Source: Sanderia malayensis (Eukaryota; Cnidaria; Scyphozoa; Semaeostomeae; Pelagiidae). From it: a DNA stretch of 64,000 nt. Location: positions 4,027,219 to 4,091,218 of the forward strand of contig RQOL01000828.1 of the NCBI GenBank assembly GCA_013076295.1, written 5' to 3'. Within the stretch, counting starts at the first letter, position 1; the number at the start of each line of letters is the position of its first letter. A program made the position numbers and the translations under genes. Shown here piece by piece: positions 14,057 through 26,800 of the stretch. The notes under the pieces were generated by a model. That model did no database searches and was not told where the DNA came from. It was given only the letters and a program-made list of their open reading frames with translations.

Positions 14057-17000
14057 ATGGGGCACAAAGGAAGTAAATTATCTCAAGACGAAATTCGGGA
14101 GCTGCAGAAAGCAACTTACTGTAAGCAAGAAATTGAAATAGTTCATATAAGCTTCTATTTTTATCAGCAAATTTTAGGCAATTTTATTTTCATATTTTAT
14201 AATTCAACTGCTCATTTCTGAAAGCACAATATTTTTGCGATTATGAAGGGATGATGATAGGGATCAACAAAAATATCTAGTTAAAATCCGGATTTATCCC
14301 AACGAAAGATTGGAAATACGTGGAATTTACGAATGTGGTTCTTTTTAACTCAAATACCACACATATTTATTTTATCACGGAAAATTTCAAGCCTGGTTTA
14401 CTATTCTTTTTCACAGCAAAGGTGCTTCTAAAAGTGAAACGATATTAGCTTGCCATGAGGGTTTGGCACCTTTTATTGTTGCACTGTTGCACTGCACATG
14501 ACTGCTTGTGTTTAGGATAAATCAAATAACATTTTAGCAGAAACTTTTCAGCATATTAACCTATCAGATTCCAATACTTCCAATATTTACTTGCTTTTTA
14601 GTTGACAAAAAAGAACTTCAAAAATGGTAAGCAAATATTTATATATCTTTTATTACTTTCAATTTCATATCACCATGGTTGATAGTTTCACACTTATGGA
14701 TGTTGCCATCAGAAACCTCTTTCATTCTTACAATTCTTAAGCTCAACTCTACAATTATTAGTTTTAATTTTCTTTTTAGGTATAAAGATTTTATGAAGGA
14801 TTGCCCATCCGGCCAGTTACGACAAGATGTAAGTTTAAGATTTTAGAGTTTCTTTCTTCTATGTAGCATGCAAGTCAACAATTTTGATGTGTCTTTTAGC
14901 ATGTAATTGAGTCGGTTAATCTCCTGAGACTTTCAAAATTAAATTCAGCTTGCTGTGATAATTAAATTAACATTCATAATTGCATTCAGCAACAGAGATG
15001 CATCAGTGTTTAGGCTTTCTAGAATAATCAGCATTAGTCAACATCCCAAAAATTGATTTAAAGGAGCAAAAATTGACAACCAACTGTTTTTATTCATTAA
15101 TAATTTCTCAGACTGCAAATGATGCTCCCAGGTACTTGAATACACATCTTACACAAGTCTATTACCCCTGGTCTAGAAATGCAAATGCCATGGCATTCTA
15201 TTGGTTAATAAAACAATAGAAAAGAACAATAGAGACAATAGGGATCACATATGTCAAGTAAATAATATATCTCATATTTCTTTCAACAAAACAATTACCA
15301 GCTTTATATTTTATTCAGAGTTTAGAGATTTCACAATTCTACCACTCCCTCCTTAGATATAAGTGCTCATGAACATAAACTTTGGAGAGATTTATTTTAG
15401 TTTGAACACAATAGAACCACAGCAGCTTTTAAGTGAACGAAAAACTTATCTGTTAAATAATTTAATCAACTGTCTGCTGTGACAATGTAACAGCCAGATG
15501 TTACTCTCTCCAAATGGATTCAACATCTTTAAATCAAACTTTTTAATCTAATAATGCTGTTATTCTGTATAACGGTATTATGTTAACTTTTGTCTCAGGC
15601 CAAAAGGGTGTTTGATGGCTTTCAACACCACAGTAAACATGTGATATATCTATAGATACCAAAATTGATTTCTCATTTAGCTGATTCAAATGAGATATAA
15701 CCAGGACTGGATTGTTAGCAAAAAAACCACGCAGTTGGTTGTATTGAACACCATATGTTTTTTTAGTATCTGCTTGGCATGTGTTTTAGTCTTCAAGGTA
15801 GGAGTGGTTAGCCCAACTGCAACCCCTGCTATCCCATAAATTATTCACACATTTGGAAACATTTTTTCTTGGAAACAGAAACGCAAAATATCTGTCTTGT
15901 TTGGAGAGAAACTCGATTTAGTTATAAATACTGCGAAGATTCAACCAAAACAACTTTAACATGCTCTGGTCAGGCCATCTGCTGCATTTTCCCGACGCCC
16001 CCTTATAATCCAGTACGACTCTAATAATAGATTATCATTTTTGATTATCGCTTCAAAACGATTTGTGCTTGTTGCCAAGTGAGCGGTCAAATACTCAACG
16101 TAAGCGTTTTAATGGATGAATTACCCAATGCTATCAAAGACTCGGATTACGAATTTTAAGCTTATTCCTATGTTTGTAAAGTTCCTATGGCGGCCTATCT
16201 TTATGCTGACAGCATTATTTGTTTGCTGGGTGTATAATGGCCTGACCTCCGCAAATGTTCATTCCAACTAAACTAAAGAAATGTTGTAAAATGTCTTGTT
16301 TTCGCTGTAAGAAGGTGTTCATGAGTCAGGACGTAGGCGTAGCTCGAAGCTAATATTTTCCAATGGTCTTTCTTCTTTGAGGTCACCAATTCCCGATTTT
16401 CAAAACGCGTCGGGTATAATAACATTGTTCAAAATTTGCAGTTCTTTTCGAAATACTTAAATTCCTTTTCCATGGATTTTCTTTTGGCATTAATTTAATT
16501 AACATCCATTTTCATTCATTAGGAAAAAGCGTAGTATACTTCCAATATAATTTTCGTTTTTATTATTAAAAATTTATAAAACCATGCTCCATTGTTTGTG
16601 ACTTTATTCTGAACCACAAACACGATTCAACAATAACATCACTTCACTTGCAAAGGACAACCTATCAACCTATAATCTGTTTGCCTGCCTAAACATTACT
16701 AAATAACATAAAAATGTTTTCATGATGGACCTTTTGTTTTAAGGACTAGTTATTTAGCGTTTCCTTTCAGCAAAAATTCTCTCAAACCCTCAAATCTAGT
16801 TTTGTATCTAATATTCTTTCTCGTCGCGAAGGAGAAATTTTTGCTGTCTGCTTTTTTTGTCATCCATGGCACAGCCCTCATCTTTCTATTGCAACCGTTC
16901 CATAACCCATCAATTATTTATCATGTTTACTCCGCCTATTAACATTCATAGATTCGCCACCTTTCCTTATACAATATAAATCTATAGATATTTTAAAGTT

Positions 17001-18918
17001 TCATAATGCATTCTCCTTTCTTTCACGACAACACAAACCCGCCATGAATCAATCCTTGACGCAAATGCACATTGTGTATTTTACGGACCATGTAGTGAAT
17101 TGCCTCAGGGAGTGCTGCAACGTGGCGACGCCATCTTGCGAATTTTTAATTTTGTAAAATTCATTATTAACGCGATTTATCTTGTTAAGTAATACGTCAA
17201 TGACCAGTCAATAAGACATATGTCTTTATTGCCAAATACATTCCAAGTCATAATCTACCATCCCCCTTGACAGTTCATGAGTATTAATTCTCACAGCTGA
17301 AATAACCTTCTTGAGAAAGTTTATTTCTGATTAATAATTAACTAGGCGATCAGGTCAGATGCACATATAATTGTTTTAGCTTTTAGCCACGGATGGCTCG
17401 AAACGCAGTTAACTGTCTCTCCCTTTTAGCACTCTATATACTGGGCATATACTTTCAGAAATATACCCATTAATAGAAACTCGACACACTAAACATGCTT
17501 TTTGTTTAATAAAATATGTTTTTCTGTCTTTTTTGCAGGAATTTGAAAGAATTTACCAACAATTCTTCCCCTTTGGTGACCCATCCAAATTTGCAGCATT
17601 TGTTTTCAAGGTTTTCGATAAAAATGATGTAAGGACTGTTCGTATATAACATGCATCAAAATCTTACCAAATTACACTTCTTCGGTGTCCCATAATCTCT
17701 TCTTAATTGTTTTGAATATTCCACAATGTTAAGACCCCCTGAAAGTTAGGCAACATTACTAATGATGCTAATAGTAATAGTAAAATGACGGGGGATTATT
17801 CTAACTTGCTGTTGTTTACTTCCAGGATGGCTCGATCAGTTTTAAGGAGTTCATAACAGCTTTGTCCATCACATCCAGGGGAAGTTTGGACGAGAAACTC
17901 GAATGTGAGCACCTCTCTTGGTATTTTGCGGACCATACTTTCAATTATACACTTCCACTTATGTACAGACTATAAATGTCTGATGATTCTGGTTCTATCT
18001 TTTATCATAGGGGCATTTTCTCTGTATGACCTCGACAAGGATGGTTATATCACTCGTGATGAAATGTTGCATATAGTGGAATCTATTTACAAGATGGTGG
18101 TAAGTTGTTCTTGAACTTTACAGCTACATGCACATTTTTTATGAGAATACTGAGGCTCAAATTCTCTAAAACGTACGAATAATGTTAGAATATACCCGGT
18201 TCAATCATAGTCAATAGAAAAGAACTATTGACTATGGTTCTATTGAGTATTTCTATTGACTATGGTTCAATTAACATCAATCGGGGCCAAGATATTTTGT
18301 TTCTTCGAGCTGTTTCACAAACCAAAACAAGGGGCGATTAATGAGAATAACTTGAGAATAATTTCACGCTCAAAATTGAAAATGTTTAAGAATATTGCGC
18401 CTCGCCAAGAAATAACATTCTCGTAAATAGAGACGCCCCGGCCTCTGAGCCACCTTATTAAACGCCGTCGCTCTTTTAACGCTCTATGAAATCTCTTCTT
18501 GGATTCAACTGGTTTTGCATTGGCCCATGGTTTTGCTTAATCTGGTTTGATCCGGTTTGATCCAGGGCAAGATGGTCGATCTGCCAGAGGATGAAGACAC
18601 TCCTGAGAAGCGAGTGGATAAGATTTTTCACAAAATGGACAAGGTATGATTTCCAGACTTATTCAGTATATTGGCATGCGGTTAACGCAGGTGCCGTCAC
18701 ATTCAATTCAGTGTACATGTTGTTGATACATGCACCGGTCGCGCGTTGAATGAATATTCATCGTGATTCATAATTCTACTGGCCTTTTCTAGAATGCTGA
18801 TGGAAAGCTGACGATGGAAGAGTTCAGAGAGGGTTCGAAATGTGATCCATGGATTGTACAGGCACTAGCTATCGATTTGCCCGAGCAAGACCTGGATGGG
18901 GAAGAACGACTTCGGTGA
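14057..18918 (+). CDS. NCS1: neuronal calcium sensor family EF-hand protein, NCS1/frequenin-like
   Basis: Eight exons: 14057-14120, 14602-14626, 14780-14828, 17539-17628, 17826-17904, 18011-18099, 18566-18643, 18793-18918; all phases agree, giving 199 residues. The N terminus MGHKGSKLS fits N-myristoylation (Gly2, Ser6). EF1 is the family's inactive CPSG hand ([13 protein letters not shown]). EF2 ([13 protein letters not shown]), EF3 ([13 protein letters not shown]) and EF4 ([13 protein letters not shown]) keep acidic ligands. [15 protein letters not shown] and [16 protein letters not shown] follow NCS1 more closely than hippocalcin or VILIP. These proteins are membrane-anchored calcium sensors that regulate PI4-kinase, channels and GPCR kinases. 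The C-terminal tail after DPWIVQAL is unusual: it is longer and acidic ([13 protein letters not shown]) instead of the short hydrophobic NCS1 tail. Intron 3 is 2.7 kb. Confidence 0.93.
14829..17538 (+). other. large intron 3 of the NCS1-like gene
   Basis: At 2.7 kb this is by far the longest intron of the left gene cluster. It is AT-rich, and I found no coding homology, RNA gene or clear transposon ends in it. It could hold enhancers or an alternative first exon, but nothing in the sequence shows this. Confidence 0.6.
18136..18425. mobile_element. degraded inverted-repeat element in NCS1 intron 6
   Basis: The left side (ATGAGAATACTGAGGCTC) resembles the end of the element at 41,539 (ATAAGAACACTGAGGCTC). 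The right side, read on the minus strand, gives ACGAGAATGTTATTTCTTGG. The interior holds CAATCATAGTCAATAG and CTATTGACTATGGTTC in inverted orientation (18,202-18,240), with a third copy at 18,253. This looks like an old non-autonomous DNA transposon of the same family. Its ends are too eroded to name a target duplication. Confidence 0.45.
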
Positions 18919-20506
18919 ATACATACCATCTAATCCAGATTATAATCTAATTAATCTGGATAAAATCGGATTAATGCGGATTATAATCTGATTAATCTGG
19001 ATTAAAATCCGCTACTTTTTTGCACGGACCGCCCAATCTAACTACAGCTAGCTGCAATGACAATTATTTTTATTCAATATATTAATCCGTTAATCCATTA
19101 TTTATGCATCAATGTTCTTCCACGCGTCAACCGTGGCCACAATCCAGTTTCCCACGGCAACACCACGAATGAAACACCTATGATAGGACTAACAACTTGA
19201 TGTATACGATATTGATAATCCCAAGCACATGATAAGCTAATTCAGGTTAATATATAGGCAATATATAGACAATATAGGCTTTTGCATCAGCTATAATCAA
19301 TCAGAAATGACAAACGACTATTTTTAATGCTGTTGTCTTTGTGAGAGATGTGAAAGATATTTAATCAACGTCACGTGACGTAATCTATTTGTGTTTTGTA
19401 GCATTAAAGCGAATATTATGTGAAGAGCACAAGGGCAAATTAGTTATTAGCACCATTTCAAATGAGTTTTCAGCTACTTTAGTCGCACATACGCCTTAGA
19501 CTGTTGTTTTGATGTTTTCGTTTGAATTTTTAATTTGATAATGATCAAAAAAGGCATGACTTTGAGCTTTTCTCGTATTCCTCCCATCTTTTCTTTCTGC
19601 CTTGCGATCGCGAACAACAGCGCTCACTCCCACCTTTTGGAATGAGCGCACTCGAACCTATTGTGGGATCGAACACTTGCAGTGCACATGCACACAACTA
19701 GACTATGGCTTGCTTTGCAAACGTGCAACGCAATATCACTGTTGCTGCAGCAATTGATGAAAGAGTGATTGAAGGATATACCCCAGTTTTTCGGCCATGA
19801 ATCGAACCTTCTGTGGACTGGTTGGTAAGTGGAGACATTTTGTCTTTGATTTAGCCAGTATTTTATTATTATTTGAGCCTTAAAATCAAGCTACATTATT
19901 TTACCATAAATCTCGCGGCCTGCCTGGTCTTAACTAGGCCTTAGCATGGTTCAGTTACAACAGGATTCCAACAGCAATATATCGTGCCTTTACGACAATA
20001 ATTTACTTCACCATCATTCTTGATTTTACTTTATCTGGGATTATCTATTTACATCTTGTATATGTTAGTTTAGTCCGATAACTCTGAATCTTTGCAATAC
20101 CTAAAAATTGCTCCACCCATCCCGATGGGAATTTTCCCAGTTTCGGAATTCAGGTCTGCAACAGCGCCCGTCCCGTGGACTTTTTGATGAATGCTAATTG
20201 GTGCATAGCATCTCCTTTTGTAACAAGCGCGGATGCATTGTTTCCTTTGCCTGTAAGAAGCAATAGGCCTTTGTGTATGAGCAATAGGCCATTGTATTTG
20301 AAGGATAGGCCATTGTATTTGAACAATAAGTTAGCAAAGTCTGAAAAATCGACTTGCATTTGCATATTACACACACTATTGACTTGCGTCATGCAAAAGT
20401 TAAAGTTAAGTATTCAAATTCTATTTTTTGTTTGTAAATAATGCAAAATTCTACAAATAAATATAAAGCGCCAGTTATTGTAGCATATCAAATACATCTG
20501 GTCAGA
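18919..20506. other. intergenic, NCS1 to its relic copy
   Basis: Non-coding, AT-rich. Apart from the repeat just after the NCS1 stop, three to four copies of a unit of about 20 bp (CAATAGGCCATTGTATTTGA) occur at about 20,258-20,330. Short ATG frames exist but show no homology or splice context. Confidence 0.5.
18928..19012. repeat. tandem/inverted AT-rich repeat downstream of NCS1
   Basis: Two copies of a roughly 40-bp unit built on GATTATAATCTGATTAATCT, itself largely self-complementary, lie immediately after the NCS1 stop, within its probable 3' UTR. Confidence 0.7.
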
Positions 20507-20660
20507 TTTTGGTAAAAATGACGTAAGAACTGCTCGCATATAACATGTATCAAAATCAACTTTCAGCAATTTGTTTCATTCTTCCCTTGTATACTAATTA
20601 TTACTATTATTGCAAAATATCAAATATTCTAACTTTTCCCCCCAGATCATTCGCAATGGT
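20507..20660 (+). pseudogene. relic duplicate of NCS1 exon 4 end and following intron
   Basis: The segment starting GATTTTGGTAAAAATGACGT aligns with 17,608-17,640 of the NCS1-like gene (exon 4 end plus GTAAGG donor). It continues collinearly into intron 4: both copies have AACTG/CTTCG-like text, then ATATAACATG, ATCAAAATC, an ATTACTATTATT-type stretch, and a CTTTTCCCCCCAG that stands where the exon 5 acceptor should be. The exon text is mutated and the rest of the gene is absent, so this is a partial tandem duplication that has decayed. Confidence 0.7.
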
Positions 20661-20899
20661 AAATAAATCCGCTGATAACTCAAGAATTGGATACAAAAAA
20701 TTCTTCCTATAAAAATTACGTAAGTCTATTTTAAAGTTTATCTTTCTACTGTCTATTTAACTCTTCATCTACAACGCTAATTCTTAACATAAAATCTTCT
20801 TTTTCACATTTTTTTCTCAATTTTGAGTAAACATGAGCACTTCTTTGCTTCTACTTTGACAATTAATAGCATACCATCCTCTATTTGGTCAGCTTTCTT

Positions 20900-23800
20900 C
20901 TACTTCAATTTTCTTGGGATCAGATCAAGTGTCTCATTTAATTTTCCGTCCCTACTCAACTCACTCGGAGATATACCAATTATATTTCTCAAAAACTCAT
21001 GCTTCAATTTCTGTTCTAATGTTAGAATCTCTTGTTGCTTGCACATCTCCATGTAAATCTTCTCGAACTCATATTTATCTTCAATTTTCGTCACTTCCTC
21101 CGTTAGGCTCCGTTTCATTGCTTGCTTAGTCAATCTGCTCCGGAGCAGTCTGTGAATTAATTCTTGTATCAAACTCATCATTTTATGAGCCTCGTTATCG
21201 TGTCTCGATTCAAGCATTACTTTCTCTTCTTCGTATCGTTTTGAGATCGTATGCTTTTGAGCCTGTAACTCTGCATCTTTCTCTCGAGCATACTCTTTTT
21301 CTAAGTCGTCTTTCTGTTCGTTAAGTTTCTTCTCACAGTCTTGTCTCGATTTCATCATTTGCTCTTCAATCTCCTTTTCCCAATTATCCCTTTCCTCATC
21401 CCATAAGTTCAGTATCTCCTCTTTATCAGTCAAATGACTTTTCATCATTTCTTCGATGCGTTTCCTGAATTCATCCTCCAAATTCTCGATCAACAATTTC
21501 CTCTCTTTCTTAAATTCCTTCACTCTTTCCTGATGTTTCTCTTTTAAATTTTTCATTTCCGTTTTCATGTTAGCCGAATACTTCATTACAACATCAGATT
21601 CTCCTTTCATCTTTTCGTAATCCTTCGTCAGTTTTGCAACCTGCCGTTGGAAATCGATAATTTTCTCTGTTGACTCTTCAAGCCTGTCCTTCAGACCATT
21701 ATTCTCTGATCTCTCTCGTTGATAATCTTCTTTAATCGTTTTCCATTCCTCTTTGTACTTTTCATTAATTGCAGCAATCCTTTCTAATCTTTCAACCTCA
21801 TCTTGCAACTGCGCATTTATCTCTTTCAATTCAACCATCCTTAACTCATGCCTCTGCTTTTCTTCATTATTCTTTTTTGCTAATCCTTCAATTTCATTCA
21901 TGCAATTGCTTAAATCATTTTCTAACTCCTTCACCTTTTTTCTCAACTTCTCTGATTCAATATCTTTAATCCCAATTTGTTTTTCTAATTCGTTCTTGCT
22001 CTTAGCTGTTTCTGCAAGATTCAATTTATTATCAAGTTTTTCATTTTCCAATTGATATTTTGCATCATCTAATTCTTTCTTTAGCTCCTTACTCGTTTTC
22101 TTTAACTCAATTATTCGATCATTTGAATTTTTTTCAAGCTCGTTAAATTCATTTTGTAATAATTTATATTTTTGCAACAATGCTTTACAATCTTCAACCT
22201 TTTCATTCAACTTAGCTTGATGCATTTTCTCACTCCGCATCAGCTCGTTGATGCGCTCATTTTGCTCCTTCAACTTGTCTTTATTTCTTTTTTCGGACGC
22301 CGTAATCTCAGCTATATTATCGTCTTTTCTTTTGCCATCATCTCTTAACTTCCTCTTCTCCCCTTCTTGTTTTTCTAAATCCATTTTATACTGCAGATCA
22401 CAGTCTTCCAACTTTCTTTTCAAATTCTCTAACTCGAAAATTTTTCTTTTGAGTTCTTCCTTCACTTTTCCTAAGCTCTCTTCGTGTTTTGCTTCATTTA
22501 AACTTTCCAACTCCTCAATAAGTCCACTCTTTTGCTTTATCAGCGCCATAAGTCTTCTTCTTTCTTGTTCATGCTCTTCCAAATCCTTTTCATGCTGGGC
22601 TTGAATCTCATTCATCATCTTCTTCAATCTTTGCAACTCTTCATTTTTAACAGCTCCGTCATTTTCATTCTTCATCATATCCAGCTTTTCTTTCTGTAGT
22701 TCATTGATTTTTCTTTTCAAATTATCGACGTGCTGATTCTGTAAATCTTTTTCATTTTTCATCTCTTCTAACTTCATATCTCTCTCTTCTGCGATTCTTT
22801 GCAAGCTTCTTTTCTCATCCAAAACTCCTTGCAATCTTGTCTCATAATCACCAATCATCTTTTCTTTTGCTTTCTTCAACCTGTCGAAATTCCCAAGAAC
22901 TTTTTCATGTGCTTTGATTTCTTCCTCCAAATCTTCCTTCATTCTATTCAGTTTATTCTCAAGGACTTTCACCTGCTTTCTGTAATCATTGTCAATCATA
23001 TCCACACTATCACGAAGTTCTTTTAATTCAGCATCGTTCTTATTTTTTTCAGCTTTAAACATTTCTTTATCTTTAACTATTTTTTTGATTTTATCTTCAT
23101 AATATGCTTTCATTTCTTTACTCTTCGCCTTGCAGGCATCCAGTTCTTCGTTCAAGCTCTCAATTTCTGCATCTAGCGAATTCTTCTTTCTTTCCATCAG
23201 CCCTAATTTCTTTTCTAAACTTTCTTTATCATCAGCCATTTTTTCTTCTTCCTCAGCCAGTTTCAAAACTTTGCTTTTCTGTTTTGCTGCTTCAGAATTT
23301 TTCCTTTCAATTAATTTATCTTTTTCATCAATTAACCCTATCATCTCTTTCATATCTTCTTCAGCTTTTTCTTTTCTTTTCTCTGCTTCTAGCAATTTTT
23401 TTTTTAACTTATGCTCCTCTTTCTTCAACTTTCCATTTTCTTCTCTAATTGTCTCCGTTCTTTGCTCTGCTTCTAATTGATTCGTTTGCAGCAAACTTAA
23501 CTCATCTTCTCTTATCCTCAGAGCTTCTTCCAGTTCTTCAACTTTTCCTTTTAGCTGTCTATTTTCTTTCTCCAGCCATTTCATATCATCATCCGCACTT
23601 TGCAATAAATCTTCCTTTTCTACTTCAACCACTTCACTCAAATCAGGTCCTACCATCAACTGCCTCTCATCGTCCTCAATAATTTCCTCGACACTCTCTG
23701 ATTTAGGCCGTATTTCAAACCTATCCTCCATCTTTTTCAGCTGATTTATTTCATCTTGAAGTTCTCTTATTTCATCACAAAGTTCTTCCTTGTCATTCTT

Positions 23801-26800
23801 AATTCTTTTACTTTCCTTTCCACTTACATCTAGTTTATCTTTCAATTCATCTATATCCTTTTTAAATCCATCAATAATTTCGTCTTTATCTATTATCAGA
23901 TTTTTTTGCCTTTCGCTTTCTTGGCAAATCTTCTCCTCATTCAGCCTAAGTTTCTCGGACTCTTCCTCCAAACTATTAATCTCGGCCTTCAAGCTATCCA
24001 CTTCATTATTAATTGCATCGTATTTTGCAAGCACATCTTCAACCATGTTTGTTAATTCTTTATTTTCTCTAAATAAATCGGATTGCTTCTGTTTATTCGC
24101 ATCGTTTTCTGCAATCAGCTCAGCTGCTAGTTTCATTACATCTTCCACCGCTGTTATCCTATCAATTTCATGTTGAAAATCGTCGCCTGATAAACTTTCA
24201 TCTGTTTCACTACCAGAAATTTCAACATGTCCCGATTCATCAAGAACTTCCACTTCTGCTTTTACCATCTTTTTTCCTTTCTTTTGCAACTCTTGCTTGA
24301 GAACATCCAATTTATCCAATTCGTCGTTTGCTAATTTACTCCTCCTATGTTCCACATCAAGTTGCTCTTCTAATTCCTTAATTCTTTCGTCCAATTCATT
24401 TTCATTTTTCATTCTGCGTTTCAATTCCGCATTTTTTTCTTCCAAACTCAAAACCGATTCCTTATTCATCTCTTTAAGCAACTCCATTTCATCCAACAAC
24501 TCTTTTATACTCTCATTTTTCTCTTTAATCTGGTTTTCATACCTTCCTGCATTATCAAACTCTTTTTCCCCAACCTCTTCCAGTTTTCTCTCTAAACCAT
24601 TGATCATTTTTTTATTTTTTTCAATCTCAGCCTTCTTGACATTATTTTGCTCTTCCAAATCTTGCGCAAGCTCTAACATCACCTCAGTTGTTTTATTAAG
24701 CTCCTCAATTTCATTCTTCAACTCCTCGATATCTTCATCTTTTCTACTCAACAGCTCATTCTTCTCCTCCATTAAATTCAAATACTTTTGCTCTTTACTC
24801 TCAACAATAGAAGGCTCACTATACCCACTTGTAGTGGTATCAGGATCACTTTCATCAAAATCCTTCAACCGTTCCTCTATTGCATGCAGCTTTCGGTTAA
24901 GATAATTGCAGGTTTTCCTTGCATCATTGTACTCCTTTCGTTTTTCTGCCATCTCGGCTGCAACCTGATAACCACCATCTTCGTCTAATAGATCTTCATT
25001 TTTTTCAAGAGCATCTACAATCATCTTTTTTTTATCGACAAGCATTTGTAAGTTCTCTTTCGTTCTTGGACTTTCTTTTAAATTTTTTACAGTATTCTCT
25101 AAATTCATTCTTCCTCTGACGAGCTCATCTAGCTTCTTTCTCAAAACTGATCTAACATCTTCTTCCTCTTCCTCAGTAAGTCCATGCAATGTTGAACTTA
25201 ACATGGCATCATTTTTTTGTATCTCATCTTCTAATGCAATAGAATATTCAACAATCTTCCAATCAACATCTTCCAATCGGTTCTTCAAGCCCGCTTCCGT
25301 GGGAGAATCTTCTTCAAAAAACTCAATATTTTCATACGCTTTAATATTCTCTTCATTGCTCAGTTCTTCCAACAACTTTTCTATTTCTTCCTTTCTTTTT
25401 AAAACTGTCAATTTTTCTTTCATTTCGTTCAAAGCTTCTAGCACTTCTTCTCTATTGTTCTCAATCTCCTCGCTCGCATCAATATCTTCCGGATCTTCCA
25501 ACAAAGCTTCAATTTTCTTTGCTTGAAGCTCTTCGATTCTCTCAATAAGGCTTTGCTTTAACAAACCCTGATTTTTCAATGCCTCTCCCTTATCTTCTTC
25601 ATTTATAATCAAGATTGTTTTATCGCCATTTTCTTCAGGAACGCATAAAAATATTCTTCCTTCTCGCAACTCTTTCTCCAACCTTTCAATTTCACCTGCA
25701 ATGCTGCCAACAAAACTTTGGAAGCCTAGCGTCGAGCCTCCTTCTGATACCGGGCTTTCCGACTTGTATCTTACAAGCTCTTCGTCTAAATACTTTAACT
25801 GATCATTCAAACGTTCTTCCAAAGTGCTTATTTCCTTGATATCTTCAACATCTTTAGCTGTGTAGCTCCCATCATCTTCCCTTAGTTTTATCATGGCTAG
25901 TTTTTGTAACACATTATTACGATGGTCAATGATAGAGCTTAATTTTTGTTTTGCCTTTTTATCTTGATCTTCTTTATCAAAATGTTCTTCCACAAGACCT
26001 TGCTCTTCCTCTGAATATTCTTTGTCCACAGCTTTATGCATGAATACATCTTCTTCGATTTCCGCGACTTTCTTCTTTGCTTTCAGTAACATCTCATTGT
26101 TCTTTTTTTCTACCACATCGCCTTTAGCGTTCAAATAATCACAAATGCATTCGTTTCTTTTGTTGAACAACGAAGCAAGTATAGCGTCATCTTCATTTTG
26201 CTTGCTAATATCCTCGAGAATCGGTGTACAAAGTTCTCTCAAGATATCTCGATCACTGTTTATATAAACTAGGGAATCCAGTGTTGTTTTTATATCAGCA
26301 GCTAATAAATCTTCCACTACCTTACGCTCTTCAAAATCAACTTCACTTCTTCCATCCTTTTCCAATACATCATCCCCACCACCAACACCATCATCTTCCT
26401 GCATGGTATGTTGCTCCTTTGTTGTCAAATCTAATCTTTCGCTTAGCTCACTGATCTGTTTGAGTTTACTATCTATAGCGTCGATTTTCTTTGCAGCTAG
26501 CCTTTTCAAAACATCTACTTTATTTACTATACCATCTTCTTCAATTTTCGTGCAACTTTGCATGAATTCAATTGCATCGAAAAGCTCGTTGCGTTGCTGC
26601 AGTGCATGCTCTACCATCTCGTCATCAATGTCATCATCTGCAGTCACCTCTTGGCTGTTAAAATCATCCATTTCACTGACCCTCTTTTCCACGTCTTCAG
26701 ACGCCCCTTTGATTTGATACCAGAGTAAATCAATCTCTTGCTGGACTGCTATTTCTGGGAAGTCTTTCATCTTTTCCAACTCTTTGAAGGAATCATAACG

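Noticed and set aside
19704..19799. Small ATG frame MACFANVQRNITV
   Set aside because: Thirty-one codons, no homology, no splice partner.
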